From contig JAFWHP010000028.1 in the NCBI GenBank assembly GCA_017515125.1, forward strand, positions 1 to 22,278: a DNA stretch of 22,278 bases, given 5' to 3'. The DNA is from Candidatus Saccharimonadota bacterium. GTDB lineage: Bacteria; Patescibacteriota; Saccharimonadia; Saccharimonadales; Saccharimonadaceae. Shown piece by piece: positions 20,656 to 22,278 of this stretch. The notes under the pieces were generated by a model, which saw only the letters and a list, made by a program, of their open reading frames with translations, searched no databases and was not told where the DNA came from. Position numbers and translations under genes: made by a program. Each line of letters starts with the position of its first letter. The stretch's first letter is position 1.

Positions 20656-22058
20656 TCTGCGATTATTTCTCTCACTAGCTCGGTGCCTTTAAAATAATAA
20701 AGCCATTTGTCGTTGGCAATCGTGGCAGGGAAATGATTGGAGACTCCATCCGCAATCAAGCGGCGGTTTAAGCCATCATAATCATAAACAATTAGGCTCC
20801 CGTCATTAATAGTATAAAGCATATTGTTATCGAGCCAACCATAATCGTTTTCTATGGTCCATTCTCGGACAGCTTTCGCTTCCATATCCAGGGCGGCAAT
20901 TTGACGATCTTTCGTGAAAAGGAAAAATTCGCCGTCGTGGCCAACTTTAATGTGGTCGGGACTAAATGAGAGCTCATAAAAAGCCGCCTTTTCGCCTGCT
21001 GCATCTTGACGGTAAATTGAAACCGTTGAGCCATCTAATATGGTGTAATATTTATTGTCGTAGAACTTACTAATAGCAACTTTGGCTGGGGCGGGGGTCG
21101 AGGTCAGTTCGGTAAGTTTCGTGTCGCCGATTTTAAAATACCCCACTATATTCTCCGTAGTCGAATAGATAATTTCGTTATGGAAGTGATCAAAGTCAAA
21201 AATATTATCGACTAAAATTGCGGAAATGAGACGACCAGGTAAATCAATTTTATGAAGGCTGCGGCCGCGTACTGCAAGTAGGTTATTAGAGTTATTATCT
21301 AGAATCTCAATGCGTGAGAAATCGGCGCCAAATTCTTTAGTAATATTAACGCTCTTTTTTGCGTCATTAACGTCCAAAAGTACCCACTCGATAGAATCGC
21401 CATTTTTGACCTTAAAGAGAACGTGGGAAGAATCATAGTCCCAATTGGCCTGAAGAATTTGCCCAGTAAATCTACCAACGGTCACTTCGCCATTCTCGGC
21501 GTCGGCGTGTTCTAGCATGGAAACACCAGAGAAAACGGAGGAGATGTCAAGCATGACTGGTTTTAGTTCTGTGGTGTCGAGATTTAGGTATGCCCAACTC
21601 GTCGTATCGTTCATCAAGAGCATAGAATTGTGCGTCGCCGAGACCGTCGCGCTAGAGTATTTTTTGGCGTCAAATGCGGGAATACTGGTGCGCTCGTTAA
21701 GGAATAGACGGGGATAATGAAGCCGATAAAGCAGCCCCTCGGAGATGTTAATCTGCTTCGACCACGTGTCGTAACCGTCTTTAGATAGCGTGACCGCATG
21801 CTCGCCACTAGATAGAATCTTTGACGAATTGGTGCGCTCCAGCCATGAAGAAGCTTTGCCGTCTATTTCAATATTGGCGCCGGTGGGGAGTGACGAGATT
21901 TGAAGCATCCCATTTCTCTCGACCTCAAAATTTGAGTTGAGCCAATAGCCCGAAACTAGCAATGCTAGAACCACAACAGTTATAATAACGGCTAAGAACA
22001 TTAACGCTTCCGAAAAAATTACTTTAAAACTCTGTTTCTTGGATTCGTATGGATTCAT
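20652..22058 (-). CDS. Membrane-anchored PEGA-domain protein with propeller-like C-terminus
   Basis: 468 aa. A short basic N-terminus is followed by one membrane helix (about residues 15-40, VIFSEALMFLAVIITVVVLALLV). The PEGA domain follows at ~50-110 (GMLQISSLPTGANIEIDGK ... GEHAVTLSKDGYDTW). The remainder is built of repeated beta-strand units (e.g. ILQANWDYDSSHVLFKVKNG, YGWLDNNMLYTINDGSLIVYD), consistent with a beta-propeller outside the membrane. Common in Patescibacteria; probably a surface or envelope scaffold, exact role unknown. No Shine-Dalgarno precedes ATG 22058; TATATA lies six bases upstream, and TATACT with extended -10 TG lies eleven bases upstream, so the mRNA has at most a few leader bases. 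Confidence 0.85.
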   Translation of the reverse strand: MNPYESKKQSFKVIFSEALMFLAVIITVVVLALLVSGYWLNSNFEVERNGMLQISSLPTGANIEIDGKASSWLERTNSSKILSSGEHAVTLSKDGYDTWSKQINISEGLLYRLHYPRLFLNERTSIPAFDAKKYSSATVSATHNSMLLMNDTTSWAYLNLDTTELKPVMLDISSVFSGVSMLEHADAENGEVTVGRFTGQILQANWDYDSSHVLFKVKNGDSIEWVLLDVNDAKKSVNITKEFGADFSRIEILDNNSNNLLAVRGRSLHKIDLPGRLISAILVDNIFDFDHFHNEIIYSTTENIVGYFKIGDTKLTELTSTPAPAKVAISKFYDNKYYTILDGSTVSIYRQDAAGEKAAFYELSFSPDHIKVGHDGEFFLFTKDRQIAALDMEAKAVREWTIENDYGWLDNNMLYTINDGSLIVYDYDGLNRRLIADGVSNHFPATIANDKWLYYFKGTELVREIIAD

Positions 22059-22142
22059 ATATTATATATAGTATAACATATTTTCGGTAAGAATAGGCTC
22101 CTCAGTGTTTGCGCTATGGGATAAATTATATTTTACGATGTC

Positions 22143-22278
22143 TTGTTGCATAATTCGCAGTATTTCGGGAGCTCCGCAATGTGGTAATCTTTGATTTTAC
22201 CACATTGCTCCGCCCCTACGGCGGCAAAATGTAAAATTTTGCCTTTATGTCCCTCAATACTGACGAATTATGCAACAA
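22143..22278. repeat. MITE/REP-like palindromic element, 136-bp copy at the window edge
   Basis: Inverted ends TTGTTGCATAATTCG / CGAATTATGCAACAA; the match continues for another seven or eight bases with a single-base offset (CAGTATT). Internal hairpins AATGTGGTAA/TTACCACATT and GGCAAAAT/ATTTTGCC are shared with the 15116 copy. The last base of the element is the last base of the window. Confidence 0.85.

Noticed and set aside
10438..22278. CRISPR array from repeated palindromic sequences
   Set aside because: Copies are kilobases apart, vary in length, have inverted ends and no regular spacers, and no cas genes are present.
1..22278. Alternative genetic code with TGA read as glycine (code 25)
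   Set aside because: TGA is used as a clean stop, for example at the ATGA junction of the polymerase and YolD genes and at the end of the 164-aa gene, and no gene needs TGA read-through.

Overview
The window looks like a piece of a Candidatus Saccharibacteria (TM7, Patescibacteria/CPR) chromosome. The evidence is the compact layout, the use of TGA as a normal stop (which argues against the code-25 Gracilibacteria/Absconditabacteria), the start of a surface protein with the NIDFTxNPTIGISLSS / NTNASHGYYLSATAG segments I associate with this group, a PEGA-domain protein, a sortase with a long cytoplasmic N-terminus, and divergent versions of housekeeping genes. The lineage call is inference; no 16S gene or marker set is present.

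Left end (1-1140): the N-terminal part of a secreted surface protein runs off the left edge on the minus strand. Behind it lies about 640 bp without a protein gene but dense in RNA signals. There is a roughly 160-nt structured 5' leader for the surface gene, a hairpin RNA on the plus strand, and an apparently complete ncRNA gene on the minus strand with promoter, 27-bp helix and Rho-independent terminator. Two divergent promoter pairs in it share or overlap their -35 boxes.

1140-7161 (plus): a DUF308/HdeD-like membrane protein; an operon of galU and two small membrane-associated proteins (DUF948-like and YtxH-like); a terminator; then dnaE. 7251-9095 (minus): a 399-aa hypothetical protein, and behind a terminator an unknown 108-aa gene preceded by a likely 42-aa small ORF. 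9096-11354 (plus): smpB, an exonuclease III homologue and a degenerate NnrD-like (YjeF C-terminal) protein.

11418-17351 (minus): metK under a strong promoter and a SAM-I type riboswitch whose P1 stem overlaps the start codon; a Y-family polymerase with a YolD-like partner; a small membrane protein; a CDP-alcohol phosphatidyltransferase; and a family 4 glycosyltransferase. 17458-22278: a UvrD/HelD-like helicase (plus), tRNA-Leu(CAA) (minus), a sortase (plus) and a PEGA/beta-propeller membrane protein (minus).

Two themes run through the window. First, several genes (dnaE, smpB, dinB, the phosphatidyltransferase, the glycosyltransferase, the sortase) have a -10 box exactly six bases before the ATG and no usable Shine-Dalgarno sequence, so their mRNAs are probably leaderless; other genes have conventional Shine-Dalgarno sites. 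Second, a palindromic MITE/REP-like element with TTGTTGCATAATTCG ends occurs in three clear copies (47, 207 and 136 bp) plus one degenerate fragment. The last copy ends exactly at the right edge of the window.

GALU, the phosphatidyltransferase, the glycosyltransferase, the sortase, the PEGA protein and the surface protein together suggest envelope and surface assembly. DnaE, the Y-family polymerase, exonuclease III and the helicase form a replication and repair set; SmpB belongs to ribosome rescue and MetK to methyl-donor supply.
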